NCBI RefSeq assembly: GCF_007991455.1
Contig: NZ_BJYJ01000008.1
Span: 62,001 to 126,000, forward strand
From: Chryseobacterium hagamense
Lineage (GTDB): Bacteria > Bacteroidota > Bacteroidia > Flavobacteriales > Weeksellaceae
Length of the DNA stretch: 64,000 nt
Direction: 5' to 3'
Shown: positions 46,947-55,343 of the stretch, in pieces
Layout: the number at the start of each line of letters is the position of its first letter
Numbering within the stretch: the stretch's first letter is position 1
The notes under the pieces: model-generated
The model's database searches: none
What the model saw: only the letters and a program-made list of their open reading frames with translations
What the model was told of the DNA's origin: nothing
Made by a program: the position numbers and the translations under genes

Positions 46947-48932
46947 TCAACCGGCATCCGGTTCACCCGTTAACCATTCTTTCTGCTCTAACGAATCAGT
47001 CTTCTTATCCAGGACTTCAAACTGAGAATTGTTGCTGATGAACTCAGGCACAATCGCTTTCAGAAGCGTCACTACCTGTACTTTATCCCTTCGGACGGCT
47101 GATTTAATAATTTTATTGGACAAAAGATCCATTTCTTCAAATACCATACACGGATCTTTGGAAATCATGATTTTCTCATGATGGGTAGGAATGGTCGTTG
47201 CATTGTTGCTCAGCAATTCTTCATATAACTTTTCACCGGGTCTCAGGCCGATAAACTTGATCTTGATGTCGACATCCGGGGTATATCCGGAAAGTCTGAT
47301 CATTCTTCTGGCCAGATCCAGAATTTTCACCGGCTCCCCCATATCGAACACATAGATCTCTCCGCCTCCACCCATGGTCCCTGCCTGAAGAACCAACTCA
47401 CAGGCTTCGGGGATTGTCATAAAGTACCGGATAATATCCGGGTGGGTGATCGTTACCGGACCTCCTTTTTCAATCTGTTTTTTAAAATGGGGAATCACAG
47501 AGCCGTTTGATCCTAAAACATTACCGAAACGGGTGGTAATGAATTTGGTAATATTCCCTTCGGAATTCTGCAAAGACTGCACAAAAAGTTCTGCCGTTCT
47601 TTTGGAAGCCCCCATGACGTTGGTTGGGTTGACGGCCTTATCCGTTGAAACCATGACAAAACGGTTGACCTTATACTTTTTTGAAAGGACTGCCACGTTT
47701 TTGGTGCCTAAAACATTAACAAAAATCGCTTCATGCGGATTTTCTTCGATCAGAGGGACATGCTTGTAAGCTGCTGCATGGTAAACCATGGAAAACTGAT
47801 AGACTTCAAAAATCTTTTCCAGCCGGTAGCTGTTCGAAATATCCGCCAGGACAAATTTAAATTTTTGTTTCGGGAATTTTTCCAACAATTCCAGTTCCAA
47901 TTCATACAAGGGCGATTCTGCCTGATCCAGGACTACAATTAAAGAAGGATTGAATTGAGCCACCTGTCTTACGATTTCACTGCCGATCGATCCTGCGCCG
48001 CCGGTTATCAGTACATTCTTTTCAGCATGCCTTTTCCGTACTTCTTCGTTCTCGATTTTTATGGGCCTTCGGTTCAGAAGATCCTCGATCTGTAACTGCC
48101 GGATCCCGCCCACCAGATCAGAATCACGCATCTTGCTTAAAGTAGGTGCTTTCAGTACTTTCAGTCCGTTATCCAATGCACAGGTCATCCACTCTTCAAG
48201 CTCCTGTTTAGACATGATTTCCTTAATGATCAGAACCGCATCAAACTGATTCATAAAAGGTTTGTTTTCACAAAATTTATCAATATTATAAATTTTATGC
48301 CCTAACAGCAAGGCTTTATGAGAATCTGACCTTCTGGTAAGAAAGCCTTGTAAACGATAAGGATAATTCGGATTATGTAAAATCGCTCTTGCCAAAGAGA
48401 CCGAAGCATCTCCGACCCCTATAACGGCGACCCTTACCTTGGATGCGGAACCTTTGAAATCGATCAGGACATTGAAAAACTGCTTGGTAAACATCCTGAA
48501 CAAAAACATAACCGTTACCGAGATGAAGAAATAAAGAAACAGGTACGGATATAAAAACAAAGATTTTCCCAGCCAGATTTCAATTAAAAAATTAATGATA
48601 AGTAAAGTAACCAACGTACTTCCTGATGACAGAATAATTTTGAAAAAATCGAAAAAGGTAGAATGCCTGATGATGCCTGCATAGGTCTTAAAAACAAACA
48701 TAAACAGCATATTAATCCCAATCAGAAAGATTTTCTGTTCCAGGATATATTGCGGAAAATTAATTCTTACGTGAAGCTTTTCAAGAAAAAAATGGGAAAA
48801 AAAAATGGATATCAATACTATTGAAATGTCAATCACGATGACTGACCATCTAGGGATATATCTAAGCTCAGTGAGCTTAACAATATTATCTCCGTTGTAA
48901 AGTACATTAAAAGCATCATTGAGCTTTTTCAT
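46947..48932 (-). CDS. membrane-bound UDP-GlcNAc 4,6-dehydratase (WbpM/PglF/CapD type)
   Basis: A 661-residue protein: four N-terminal membrane helices (to about 140), a CoA-binding-like domain (VAVIGVGDASVSLARAIL), and a C-terminal short-chain dehydrogenase with ITGGAGSIGSEIVRQV, VYHAAAYKHVPLIEENP and STDKAVNPTNVMGASKR. The Met in place of the usual catalytic Tyr (VMGASK) is characteristic of this inverting or retaining dehydratase group. It would make UDP-4-keto-6-deoxy-HexNAc for the two DegT-type aminotransferases. It heads the locus behind its own promoter. Confidence 0.92.
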   Translation of the reverse strand: MKKLNDAFNVLYNGDNIVKLTELRYIPRWSVIVIDISIVLISIFFSHFFLEKLHVRINFPQYILEQKIFLIGINMLFMFVFKTYAGIIRHSTFFDFFKIILSSGSTLVTLLIINFLIEIWLGKSLFLYPYLFLYFFISVTVMFLFRMFTKQFFNVLIDFKGSASKVRVAVIGVGDASVSLARAILHNPNYPYRLQGFLTRRSDSHKALLLGHKIYNIDKFCENKPFMNQFDAVLIIKEIMSKQELEEWMTCALDNGLKVLKAPTLSKMRDSDLVGGIRQLQIEDLLNRRPIKIENEEVRKRHAEKNVLITGGAGSIGSEIVRQVAQFNPSLIVVLDQAESPLYELELELLEKFPKQKFKFVLADISNSYRLEKIFEVYQFSMVYHAAAYKHVPLIEENPHEAIFVNVLGTKNVAVLSKKYKVNRFVMVSTDKAVNPTNVMGASKRTAELFVQSLQNSEGNITKFITTRFGNVLGSNGSVIPHFKKQIEKGGPVTITHPDIIRYFMTIPEACELVLQAGTMGGGGEIYVFDMGEPVKILDLARRMIRLSGYTPDVDIKIKFIGLRPGEKLYEELLSNNATTIPTHHEKIMISKDPCMVFEEMDLLSNKIIKSAVRRDKVQVVTLLKAIVPEFISNNSQFEVLDKKTDSLEQKEWLTGEPDAG

Positions 48933-48961
48933 CCAGCATTTTGGTGTTTAATTTAATTTTG

Positions 48962-48969
48962 CAAATCTA
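48962..48969 (-). promoter_or_regulatory. -7 promoter element of the polysaccharide locus
   Basis: TAGATTTG on the minus strand, 29 bases before the first gene of the locus. The spacer upstream (to 49173) is AT-rich with no other feature seen. Confidence 0.5.
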
Positions 48970-49164
48970 ACAATATTATGACTATAAAAAAATTAAATGT
49001 TAATGTTATCTCATTTTAATACCTACCACACTCATTATCAACAGATAAATATAAAATAAATGTAAATCAGTTTTAGCAAGAAAACTTTTTATCGATAACC
49101 TTTTATTAAATAAATATATTTCTACACAAAACCGGAAATGGTTAACATTAATTATTTTGCAGGA

Positions 49165-49199
49165 TTATAAAAAATTCCCGGAACAAATGCTCCGGGAAT
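49165..49199 (-). terminator. terminator after the T9SS cargo/small protein pair
   Basis: ATTCCCGGA (49174-49182) pairs with TCCGGGAAT (49191-49199), followed on the minus strand by six T's. It lies 22 bases after the stop of the 77-residue gene. Confidence 0.85.
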
Positions 49200-49221
49200 A
49201 TGATATATTTATACTTTAATT

Positions 49222-49455
49222 TTATCCAATCTGCTTTTTCCTATTGGAAGCGGCAAATGCCAAAACCGTTGCCACAATAAAAAGTGCAGGAATATACTCA
49301 TCTATTGGAGCACCACCAGGATCTCCCGGTCCGGCAGGCGTACCTTCTTCCTGCATTTCGGAAGTTTCAGGTTGATTATAAATGTAAGGGTTATCCGATT
49401 GGGCCAGCGAAAAGCCGGAAATAACCAGTGAAAACAGGATGATTATCTTTTTCAT
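49222..49455 (-). CDS. small protein with signal peptide and C-terminal PID-type sorting tail
   Basis: A 77-residue protein: signal peptide (MKKIIILFSLVISGFSLAQ), a short acidic/Pro-Gly segment, then GGAPIDEYIPALFIVATVLA and a basic end (SNRKKQIG). This three-part tail (Pro-Ile-Asp motif, hydrophobic helix, basic residues) resembles the PID-CTERM sorting signal I recall from Flavobacteria. It starts 2 bases after the stop of the T9SS cargo gene and shares its terminator. The function is unknown. Confidence 0.75.
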   Translation of the reverse strand: MKKIIILFSLVISGFSLAQSDNPYIYNQPETSEMQEEGTPAGPGDPGGAPIDEYIPALFIVATVLAFAASNRKKQIG

Positions 49456-49457
49456 TT

Positions 49458-51785
49458 TTATTTAATTATTTTTTGAGTGAATGATTTGCCTTCAGAAACG
49501 GCTTTCAGGATATATACCCCACTGGTCTGAATTTTTACCACTACGGATTTGGAATTCGATGAAATTTGCTGGATTTTTCTTCCGGCAGCATCATAGACTT
49601 CTACCGACTGAATGGTATGATGATTTCTGACTACGAAGTCTTCACCATCCCTGTAAACTTCAAAGGATGCCTTTTCAGCTTCGCCGGTAGATAAAACATT
49701 GAGTTTATAGACGATTTCAAACCGGTTGGTAAAATCTCCTGCATTGGCAGTGAACGTATAATTTCCTGACTGCAGATTGGTATAGGTTCCGTTTTGCTTA
49801 TCGTGCAGATAGATCGGTTGACCGTTGGTAAACAAACCTTCTTTGTGAGCTAAAGAAATGGTAAAGTCCCCGTTTTCAAAGTGTTTGTCACCCAAAGGCA
49901 CCACATCATTGATCTGGAAAGGGGCCCTACCCTGAATAACCAGCTTTTCAGTACCTGCCAGACTGTAGAACGCATCAGAACCCGTTCCCATCGCTTTTGA
50001 ATCGTAAGCATCGTAAGCATCAGAAGCACCTAGGTTGTAAGTAATTGCCTGAGTAAAGGTATTCCCGTAAGAGGTCGTCAGTTTAATCCAGTATTTACCT
50101 TCTGCGGTATTTACATTTTTATTCATGGTCACCGCTGCTGCTGAAGAACGCATCGCATTCGTAAAGGTTGCAGGAGAAGCATTTATCGATTTTACAATAA
50201 ATCCTTGTCCGATCTTGGCAAAGCTGCCTAAGGCATTCAGTGCTGCAGAACCGTAAGACTGGGTATTCGGAGCTTCCGTCCAGGTTCCCGACTGCGCATT
50301 GAAAGTGGCAAAGCCTACATTGACGGAAGTATTACCGGTCTGCGTCGTTACATTTCCTGTAGTGTTATCCCAGAACCATAAAGTTGATTCAATGGTGGAA
50401 TTGTTGGCCGTATAAAAATCGGTTAAGTTGATGTTTGAAGGGTAAGGGTTACCGATGAGGTTATATCCGTCTCCGGCATTGCTTAACGCTGTATTGATTG
50501 TTCCGTTGTTAGGAACCTGGGAAGTGCCTCCGAAAACCAGGCTTGCATTGGCAGCCGGAACCTTTACCGAATAACCTTTTCCTGCATTGTTGGTGAAGTT
50601 CGCATTGTCATTCGCAACTGTTGGATATAAATTGGTTGCCGGATCATAGCTCATTACATAAAGTGGAGCCGTCGATGAAGAACCGTTGGAATAAGCGGTA
50701 AATAAGTTCTGATTGGCAACCGGTGAAGACCAGAAGACATATTTGTTTGCAACGCTTGCACTGTTTCTCAAGGCCTTAAAATTAGTAGAGGCAAGCGTAG
50801 AACCATCCCTTTGGATAAGATTACCGCCATCCTCTACCACGACTTCTGTACCTGTAATGGTATATGTATCTGCTATTTCAAGAGATCCCCCGTTTTTAAT
50901 GGTGATATTCTTAGCAGTGAAACCAGGAGTTGTAGAAGAGGTGGTGTAATTACCCGTGACAATAGCATTCACACTAGAATTGGGAGTTCCTCCGGACCAG
51001 GTTGAACCATTCCAGGTTGTAGAACCATCGGGAACAGAATTGTAAACCGTGATATCATCTACCTCATATTCAGTTGTATTCGTATAAATTCTGAAAGCAG
51101 CAACTCCTAAATTGTTGGTCGCTGATACGAATGACGTTGAAGATTTTATTCCGTTTATCCAAATATCAGCTCTGTTGACAGGTAATGAATTTCCGTCACC
51201 ATAGGTTAAAGCAGCTGTAGAATTATTAAAAACTATTGTAACCGTGTAATCACTGGAGGTAGCCAATGTTTGTACCGTAGACCAGGCACCGTTTGATCTT
51301 ATCTGTAAAGAACTTCCTGTAACCTGGAATGCTGCTGCCAGCTGAGCACCGGTAAATCCGTTATTGGTACCAAAACTGGATCCTGTTCCTACCGCACCGA
51401 CTATAGTGCCAGAGCCAAAAGAGGCTGGCGTTCTAAATTTAAACGTGAAAGCACCGCTTCTGAAAGACGTTAACCCGGTTTTGTCAACCGTTGTAATACT
51501 CCCTCCTTTAGCTCCGATCAAAGCGGAGCTACCAGAAGAAAAAGAGGAAGGATTCTTTGCTACAACTTCATTATTGATACTTGCCGAACCGGTTGATGTA
51601 CCGACTCTGACATAGGAAAATGCTGTATTCGTTGTTGTAAGATTTGTTCCATCGATAATCGATCCAAAATCCTCTGAGAAAACCGGAGCAACCGAAAAGC
51701 TGCCCTGACTCCATCCCCACACCGAGAACAGAGTCATCAGAAATGCATAAAGCATCTTTGATGTCGTTTGTAATTTTAAATTCAT
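49458..51785 (-). CDS. large surface protein with T9SS type A sorting domain
   Basis: A 775-residue protein: signal peptide (MLYAFLMTLFSVWGWSQ); a lectin-like beta-sandwich region to about 250; a segment of short beta repeats (KNITIKNGGSLEIADTYTIT, then VVVEDGGNLIQRDGS); and a C-terminal 75-residue type A T9SS domain (EVYDAAGRKIQQIS, GVYILKAVSEGKSFTQKIIK). Type IX secretion would carry it to the cell surface or outside. It is probably an adhesin or matrix protein; no catalytic residues were recognised. It is followed at once by the 77-residue gene. Confidence 0.88.
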   Translation of the reverse strand: MNLKLQTTSKMLYAFLMTLFSVWGWSQGSFSVAPVFSEDFGSIIDGTNLTTTNTAFSYVRVGTSTGSASINNEVVAKNPSSFSSGSSALIGAKGGSITTVDKTGLTSFRSGAFTFKFRTPASFGSGTIVGAVGTGSSFGTNNGFTGAQLAAAFQVTGSSLQIRSNGAWSTVQTLATSSDYTVTIVFNNSTAALTYGDGNSLPVNRADIWINGIKSSTSFVSATNNLGVAAFRIYTNTTEYEVDDITVYNSVPDGSTTWNGSTWSGGTPNSSVNAIVTGNYTTSSTTPGFTAKNITIKNGGSLEIADTYTITGTEVVVEDGGNLIQRDGSTLASTNFKALRNSASVANKYVFWSSPVANQNLFTAYSNGSSSTAPLYVMSYDPATNLYPTVANDNANFTNNAGKGYSVKVPAANASLVFGGTSQVPNNGTINTALSNAGDGYNLIGNPYPSNINLTDFYTANNSTIESTLWFWDNTTGNVTTQTGNTSVNVGFATFNAQSGTWTEAPNTQSYGSAALNALGSFAKIGQGFIVKSINASPATFTNAMRSSAAAVTMNKNVNTAEGKYWIKLTTSYGNTFTQAITYNLGASDAYDAYDSKAMGTGSDAFYSLAGTEKLVIQGRAPFQINDVVPLGDKHFENGDFTISLAHKEGLFTNGQPIYLHDKQNGTYTNLQSGNYTFTANAGDFTNRFEIVYKLNVLSTGEAEKASFEVYRDGEDFVVRNHHTIQSVEVYDAAGRKIQQISSNSKSVVVKIQTSGVYILKAVSEGKSFTQKIIK

Positions 51786-51805
51786 GTAATTATTTTTTCG
51801 TGAGG

Positions 51806-51813
51806 CAAATCTA
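51806..51813 (-). promoter_or_regulatory. -7 promoter element of the T9SS cargo gene
   Basis: TAGATTTG on the minus strand, 20 bases before the ATG at 51785. Confidence 0.5.
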
Positions 51814-51854
51814 AATAATATTAATGAATGTTAAAATTACATCTATGTTAATTT

Positions 51855-52319
51855 TCAATCACTTACCTCTAAAATTACGTCATATTCAAAACCACGGCTT
51901 ATGAGATATTTAACAGTTTTTAACTTTTTTTGCTGATCGTTCAAGCCTTTCAACTTAGCATTATAGTTTTCATATACCTTCCGGACTATTTTTACATAAT
52001 CATTTTCATCAATTTCATCGAAGCAGGAGGAGATCAGCTTATCATGAATTCCTTTTTGTTTCAGATGCATCTTAATTTTGATTTTCCCCCAGTTCTTCAG
52101 ATAGAATTTCCCCCGGATGTAGCTTCTGGTAAACCGCTCTTCGTTCAGATAGTTTTCTTTCATCAGGTACAGAAGGATTTCTTCCTTTGCCTCAGGGATC
52201 AGAACGAACTCCCGCATTTTCTGCTCTACCTCAGCATGGCACCGGTCCTGGTAAACGCAGTAATTGGCCAGCTTCTGCTTTATTTCTTCGAATGTATATA
52301 ATTTTTTATCGGAATTCAT
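51855..52319 (-). CDS. recX: regulatory protein RecX
   Basis: About 154 residues from ATG 52319 (a longer frame begins with TTG). Tandem three-helix repeats are visible: LANYCVYQDRCHAEVEQKM, then LNEERFTRSYIRGKFYLKNWG, KIKMHLKQKGI, and KLKTVKYLISRGFEYDVILE. RecX binds RecA filaments and limits their activity. recA is not in the window. The 131-base gap to glyA contains the glyA terminator. Confidence 0.88.
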   Translation of the reverse strand: MNSDKKLYTFEEIKQKLANYCVYQDRCHAEVEQKMREFVLIPEAKEEILLYLMKENYLNEERFTRSYIRGKFYLKNWGKIKIKMHLKQKGIHDKLISSCFDEIDENDYVKIVRKVYENYNAKLKGLNDQQKKLKTVKYLISRGFEYDVILEVSD

Positions 52320-52360
52320 CTTCACCTGTAATTTTGATCGTGGTTTATTCAAAATTGTTG

Positions 52361-52396
52361 TTTACAAAAAAGAGGCACAAAATACTTTGAGCCTCT
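52361..52396 (-). terminator. glyA terminator
   Basis: AGAGGC (52371-52376) pairs with GCCTCT (52391-52396), and T's follow on the minus strand. Confidence 0.6.
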
Positions 52397-52450
52397 CTTT
52401 GTTTTTATATTGAACGTCAAAAAGCAAATGACCATCGGTCAAAAGCAATT

Positions 52451-53716
52451 TTAATAATTGAATAAGGCCTTGCCCTCCATCAGTTCATTGACTTTCTTTC
52501 TCACGGAAGCAATTACTTCGTCGTTTTTGATGTTATCCACCACATCGGAAATAAATCCGGCGATGGTATCCATATCGTTTTCTTTCAATCCTCTTGTGGT
52601 AATGGCTGCGGTACCCAAACGGATTCCGGAAGTCGTAAACGGCGACTTATCATCAAAAGGAACCATGTTTTTGTTGCAGGTGATGTCTGCCAGTACCAAT
52701 GCTTTCTCGGTCTCTTTACCGTTTACATTTTTATTCCGGAGGTCTACCAGCATCAGGTGGTTATCCGTTCCGCCGCTCACGATATCGAATCCTCTGTCGA
52801 TCATGGCTTTGGCCAGCGTCTGCGCATTGGACTGAACCTGCTTGGCATACGTCATAAAATGATCTTCAAGCGCTTCGCCGAACGCCACGGCTTTCCCTGC
52901 AATAACGTGCTCCAGCGGACCGCCCTGGATTCCCGGGAAAACGGCACCGTCAAGCACCTGGCTCATCATTTTGGTCTCGCCTTTAGGGGTTTTATGTCCG
53001 TAGGTATTTTCAAAATCTTTGCCCATCATGATCATTCCTCCTCTCGGACCTCTTAAAGTTTTATGGGTCGTGGTTGTTACGAGATGGCAGTGTTCAAAAG
53101 GGTTATTCAGAAGTCCTTTGGCCACAAGACCTGCCGGGTGGGCAATATCTGCCCAAAGGGTAGCTCCGATCTCATCGGCAACCTCCCTGAATTTTGCGTA
53201 ATCAAGATCCCTCGAATATGCGGAGAAACCGGCAATAAGCATCTTCGGTCTTTCTCTTAATGCCACTTCCCTCATCTGATCGTAATCGATAAGGCCGGTT
53301 TCCTGCTGAACGCCGTAAGAAACCACATCGTACTGGATCCCTGAAAAGTTCACCGCTGAACCATGCGTAAGGTGCCCTCCCATGGAAAGATCCATCCCCA
53401 TGATTTTATCACCGGGTTTCAGAACGGCAAGGTAAATGGCTGCATTCGCCTGGGAACCGGAATGAGGCTGAACATTCGCATACTCGATTCCGAAAAGTTC
53501 TTTTGCTCTGCTGATTGCCAGGGTTTCGACCTCATCTACCACTTCACATCCCCCGTAATATCTTTTTCCGGGATATCCTTCGGCATATTTATTCGTCAAT
53601 ACGCTTCCCACGGCTTTCATTACATTTTCAGAAACAAAGTTTTCTGATGCAATCATCTCAATGCCATGAGTCTGTCTTTGTCTTTCTTTTTCAATCAGGT
53701 CGAAAATAATGTCCAT
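52451..53716 (-). CDS. glyA: serine hydroxymethyltransferase
   Basis: About 421 residues from ATG 53716 ([20 protein letters not shown]); a longer frame starts with TTG. Family features: [32 protein letters not shown], and the PLP lysine in [15 protein letters not shown]. It interconverts serine and glycine with transfer of a one-carbon unit to tetrahydrofolate. It has its own promoter element and terminator. Confidence 0.96.
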   Translation of the reverse strand: MDIIFDLIEKERQRQTHGIEMIASENFVSENVMKAVGSVLTNKYAEGYPGKRYYGGCEVVDEVETLAISRAKELFGIEYANVQPHSGSQANAAIYLAVLKPGDKIMGMDLSMGGHLTHGSAVNFSGIQYDVVSYGVQQETGLIDYDQMREVALRERPKMLIAGFSAYSRDLDYAKFREVADEIGATLWADIAHPAGLVAKGLLNNPFEHCHLVTTTTHKTLRGPRGGMIMMGKDFENTYGHKTPKGETKMMSQVLDGAVFPGIQGGPLEHVIAGKAVAFGEALEDHFMTYAKQVQSNAQTLAKAMIDRGFDIVSGGTDNHLMLVDLRNKNVNGKETEKALVLADITCNKNMVPFDDKSPFTTSGIRLGTAAITTRGLKENDMDTIAGFISDVVDNIKNDEVIASVRKKVNELMEGKALFNY

Positions 53717-53746
53717 TTTACTTTTAGTTTTAGAAATTTTCCATGC

Positions 53747-53754
53747 CAAAAGTA
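53747..53754 (-). promoter_or_regulatory. -7 promoter element of glyA
   Basis: TACTTTTG on the minus strand, 30 bases before ATG 53716. It also argues against the longer start, which would lie inside the element. Confidence 0.5.
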
Positions 53755-53816
53755 CGAAATTTCCGGCGAGATTGAGCCATGGGGAATTAGGTTTTTTCGT
53801 GTTAAAAATGATCAGA

Positions 53817-54242
53817 TCAGCCTATAAGAATTTTTTCTCTGATGAAATGTTCACAATATTTTTTTATTTCTTCACGGGCCTTTCTAAAGGCGGAGAAAAT
53901 TTCTTCTTCACTTCCCTCAGCTTTTGCAGGATCCTGGAAATTGTAATGGGCTGTTTCTGCTTTTACCGGAAAATACGGACAGTTTTCCCGGGCATGATCA
54001 CAAACGGTTATCACAAAATCAAAATCGAGAGATCTGTATTCATTGATGTGATTGGACGTGTGGCTGGAAATATCCAGGTTGTCCTCTTTCATGATCGCAA
54101 CCGCTTTTGGATTCAGGCCGTGGGTTTCGATGCCTGCACTGTACACTTCGGCTTTATCCCCGGCAAAGTACCGCAGATAACCTTCCGCCATCTGACTTCT
54201 GCAGCTGTTTCCGGTGCAGAGAACAAGTATTTTCTTTTTCAT
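53817..54242 (-). CDS. arsC: arsenate reductase, thioredoxin-coupled type
   Basis: A 141-residue low-molecular-weight phosphatase-fold protein. The P-loop is [14 protein letters not shown], with nucleophile C9, and the pair C81/C88 is in [15 protein letters not shown]. The C9-C81-C88 trio matches the relay of thioredoxin-linked ArsC (C10-C82-C89 in the Staphylococcus plasmid enzyme), which argues for arsenate reduction rather than protein-tyrosine phosphatase activity. arsR and a DUF6428-like gene lie upstream on the same strand. No arsenite exporter is in the window. Confidence 0.9.
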   Translation of the reverse strand: MKKKILVLCTGNSCRSQMAEGYLRYFAGDKAEVYSAGIETHGLNPKAVAIMKEDNLDISSHTSNHINEYRSLDFDFVITVCDHARENCPYFPVKAETAHYNFQDPAKAEGSEEEIFSAFRKAREEIKKYCEHFIREKILIG

Positions 54243-54245
54243 ATT

Positions 54246-54371
54246 TTAAAGAAGTAACCAAATGAGATTAATCAAACAGAATTTAGGGTCGAATCCGAAA
54301 ATTACCTGTAAAAGAGCAACGGATGCCGTAATCACGACAGGCTTTTTGTATTTGAGCAAAAAATATTTCAT
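54246..54371 (-). CDS. 41-residue hydrophobic protein in the arsenic operon
   Basis: A short frame, ATG 54369-54371 to TAA 54246-54248, reads MKYFLLKYKKPVVITASVAL, then a hydrophobic middle with FGFDPKFC, ending in LLL. It starts 5 bases after the DUF6428-like stop and ends 4 bases before the arsC start, filling the gap exactly. It is basic at the start and then mostly hydrophobic, so probably a membrane peptide. The tight fit in an operon supports a real gene; its role is unknown. Confidence 0.6.
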   Translation of the reverse strand: MKYFLLKYKKPVVITASVALLQVIFGFDPKFCLINLIWLLL

Positions 54372-54375
54372 AAGA

Positions 54376-54846
54376 TCAGCAACATCCGGAGCCCGGGATA
54401 CATCCGGAATTCTGTCCGGTTAATTCACTTAAGGTAACTTTTTGCTTCTGCGGCAGTGTTCCGCACGAATCTTCGGCGAGACAGGCAGTCAGCTTATTTT
54501 TAAGGACAAAATTCCTTCCGTTAAAATCAAGATCGTATTTTCCGATGGTTATACCCTGGTATTCCACTTCGATTCCGAGATCTCCCATTCCCAGTTTTTC
54601 TTCAGAGAGGAAGATAATATCGAGAAGCTTTTCCGGTTTCAGACGGTGCTCTTCATCGCCGGCATTCCAAAGCTGGAAATTTACTTTCGCTTCATTTCTT
54701 ACGGTGCCCCCGCAATCGATAAAATTTTTGGTAACCTTTCCGATTTCGGTCACGTGGAAATGTTCAGGAACAAAAGTTCCGTCTTCCAGCTGAAATTTCA
54801 GGGCATTTAATTCAGGAAGGATTTTTTTAATCTGTTCAAGAGTCAT
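54376..54846 (-). CDS. DUF6428-like protein of the arsenic operon
   Basis: A 156-residue soluble protein with no signal peptide: LEQIKKILPELNALKFQLED, HFHVTEIGKVTKNFIDCGG, and a cysteine-rich C-terminus (LTACLAEDSCGT, SGCIPGSGCC). I recall this family (DUF6428) beside arsR and arsC in Bacteroidetes. The cysteines could bind arsenite or a metal, which is inference. It has an operator-like palindrome just upstream. Confidence 0.78.
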   Translation of the reverse strand: MTLEQIKKILPELNALKFQLEDGTFVPEHFHVTEIGKVTKNFIDCGGTVRNEAKVNFQLWNAGDEEHRLKPEKLLDIIFLSEEKLGMGDLGIEVEYQGITIGKYDLDFNGRNFVLKNKLTACLAEDSCGTLPQKQKVTLSELTGQNSGCIPGSGCC

Positions 54847-54870
54847 CTTATTTCTATTTTTAAATTGTAA

Positions 54871-54888
54871 TATCGCAATATTACGATA
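54871..54888. promoter_or_regulatory. ArsR-type operator, copy 2
   Basis: TATCGCAATATTACGATA, a near-perfect palindrome, lies between arsR and the DUF6428-like gene, 24 bases before that gene's ATG. The identical 18 bases occur in front of arsR at 55245-55262. Confidence 0.7.
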
Positions 54889-54906
54889 TTCTGTTCTAAA
54901 TTTTTT

Positions 54907-55233
54907 TTAGCAGCAATTTTGCTTTTTTACGGTAGCAATCACTTCCGAAAAAAACAGATGAAGTACTTCAAAAGCTTTTTCATCAATACAGTAACAAACG
55001 GAATTGCCTTCAATATTCCCTTTGATCAGGCCGGCATTCTTCAGTTCCCTGAGGTGCTGGGAAACGGTAGGCTGTGCCAGGGGAAGTTCATTAACGATAT
55101 CTCCGCCGATACATTCATTTACTTTCAGCAGGTATTCTACAATAGCAATACGTGCGGGATGGCCCAATGCCTTTGCAATAACAGCAATCCGGTTCTGCCG
55201 TTCGGTAAAGAAATCTGTCTTTGTAGCACCCAT
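54907..55233 (-). CDS. ArsR-family transcriptional regulator
   Basis: About 108 residues from ATG 55233 (the longer frame begins with TTG). Winged-helix pattern: AKALGHPARIAIVEYLL, LPLAQPTVSQHLRELKNAGL (recognition helix) and GNSVCYCIDEKAF. Cysteines at CIGG, VCYC and the terminal CC could sense arsenite. It is the first gene of the group with the DUF6428-like gene and arsC, and probably represses itself through the palindrome over its promoter. Confidence 0.9.
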   Translation of the reverse strand: MGATKTDFFTERQNRIAVIAKALGHPARIAIVEYLLKVNECIGGDIVNELPLAQPTVSQHLRELKNAGLIKGNIEGNSVCYCIDEKAFEVLHLFFSEVIATVKKQNCC

Positions 55234-55236
55234 ATC

Positions 55237-55262
55237 CAAAACTATATCGCAATATTACGATA
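55237..55262 (-). promoter_or_regulatory. arsR promoter with overlapping operator, copy 1
   Basis: The -7 element TAGTTTTG lies at 55237-55244. The palindrome TATCGCAATATTACGATA at 55245-55262 abuts it, filling the spacer between -7 and -33. A bound repressor there would block RNA polymerase. The element ends 3 bases before the ATG, so the mRNA is probably leaderless. Confidence 0.7.
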
Positions 55263-55288
55263 AATATTCATTATGAGCCAAGTTTTTC

Positions 55289-55314
55289 AAAAAAAACGTC
55301 CCGGACACCCGGGA
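55289..55314 (-). terminator. terminator of the flavoprotein gene
   Basis: TCCCGG (55299-55304) pairs with CCGGGA (55309-55314); a run of eight T's occurs shortly after on the minus strand. Confidence 0.8.
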
Positions 55315-55343
55315 GGCAATAAAATAAATTTAAAGATGAATTT

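Noticed and set aside
53817..54242. Low-molecular-weight phosphatase fold as a possible Wzb partner of the Wzc kinases
   Set aside because: The three-cysteine relay and the arsR/DUF6428 neighbours fit a thioredoxin-linked arsenate reductase much better.
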